Source: Melioribacter sp. (GTDB lineage Bacteria; Bacteroidota; Ignavibacteria; Ignavibacteriales; Melioribacteraceae). Taken from it: a stretch of DNA of 14,062 nt. Under the pieces are notes generated by a model that ran no database searches, was not told where the DNA came from, and saw nothing but the letters and a program-made list of their open reading frames with translations. This document shows, one piece after another, positions 13,730 to 14,062 of the stretch. The translations under genes and the position numbers were made by a program. Every line of letters starts with the position of its first letter. Position 1 is the stretch's first letter. The stretch is from assembly GCA_016841125.1 (NCBI GenBank), contig JAENZU010000038.1, forward strand, positions 1-14,062, written 5' to 3'.

Positions 13730-14062
13730 TCATTTGTACTTTCTTTGTTTTTCTAAAATTGGGATATCATTAGCACTCATGTCCCGGTATGCCATTAAAC
13801 CTTCATCATTAAATGACCAATGTTCATTTCCGTGGGTCCTATACCATTGACCAGTGTCGGCGTCTCTCCATTCATATTCAAATCTTACAGAGATTCTGTT
13901 GTCTGTGTATGCCCATAATTCTTTTCTTAAACGGTAATCCAGTTCTTTAGACCATTTTTGTTTTAAGAAATCTTTAATAGCATCTCGGCCAGTGAAAAAT
14001 TCTTCCCTGTTTCTCCATTGTGAATCTTCTGTATAAGCTAAAGCAACAACCTCAGGGTTTTT
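13730..14062 (-). CDS. DUF1348/NTF2-like protein, 3' part, with apparent frameshift
   Basis: Partial gene read from the right window edge to a TGA at 13730-13732. The protein (AYTEDSQWRNREEFFTGRDA, then KQKWSKELDYRLRKELWAYT, NRISVRFEYEWRDADTGQWY, HGNEHWSFNDEGLM, SANDIPI) matches the DUF1348 family, a SnoaL/NTF2-like cone fold of about 150 residues, function unknown. In the open frame the first residues read KTLRLLLLAY, which is not family-like. One base fewer in the A-run at 14040-14043 (plus strand) would give NPEVVALAY, exactly the family pattern. So the gene has a one-base insertion here or the base is a sequencing error. Sequence upstream is outside the window. It lies on the same strand as the YHS operon but 124 bp away. 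Confidence 0.75.
   Translation of the reverse strand, partial: KNPEVVALAYTEDSQWRNREEFFTGRDAIKDFLKQKWSKELDYRLRKELWAYTDNRISVRFEYEWRDADTGQWYRTHGNEHWSFNDEGLMAYRDMSANDIPILEKQRKYK

Overview
The window is AT-rich, with weak or moderate Shine-Dalgarno sites, two TAnnTTTG/TATAAT-like promoter boxes, several lipoproteins, a Bacteroidetes-style AraC/VOC/DoxX gene mix and short intergenic hairpins. This fits a member of the Bacteroidetes/Chlorobi/Ignavibacteria group. That placement is inferred from style and protein resemblance, not from a marker gene; no rRNA or tRNA was found.

Layout. (1) 1-2112: most of a katG catalase-peroxidase gene, cut at its 5' end by the window edge, followed by a good terminator. 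(2) 2426-4499: a large modular surface lipoprotein (a DUF3344-like domain, then two copies of a Cys-bracketed beta module around a third domain) with its own terminator. (3) 4620-5442: two strong hairpins and a leftward stand-alone small kinase-like gene with a TTG start. (4) 5603-6338: a leftward pair of paralogous DoxX-like membrane proteins. (5) 6614-8031: a rightward AraC regulator, a VOC-fold protein and a VOC/PhnB-like lipoprotein, probably one operon. (6) 8043-9916: two rightward membrane-protein genes separated and flanked by long imperfect stem-loops of about 130 bp. Their ends resemble integron attC sites (AAC ... GTT), so this stretch looks like a small gene-cassette array without a visible integrase. 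(7) 10198-11747: a YfcC/DcuC-type carrier with a sigma70-like promoter and a hairpin just upstream. (8) 12018-14062, leftward: a STAS/SpoIIAA-like small protein; a probable operon of an exported YHS-domain protein and an AhpD-like carboxymuconolactone decarboxylase family protein ending in a strong terminator; and the 3' part of a DUF1348 (NTF2-like) gene with an apparent one-base frameshift near the window edge.

Functional theme. KatG and the AhpD-like protein both suggest peroxide or redox defence, but they lie at opposite ends and nothing links their regulation. The AraC-VOC-VOC and DoxX pair sit back to back and may share control. The least explained part is the cassette-like array at 8.0-9.9 kb.
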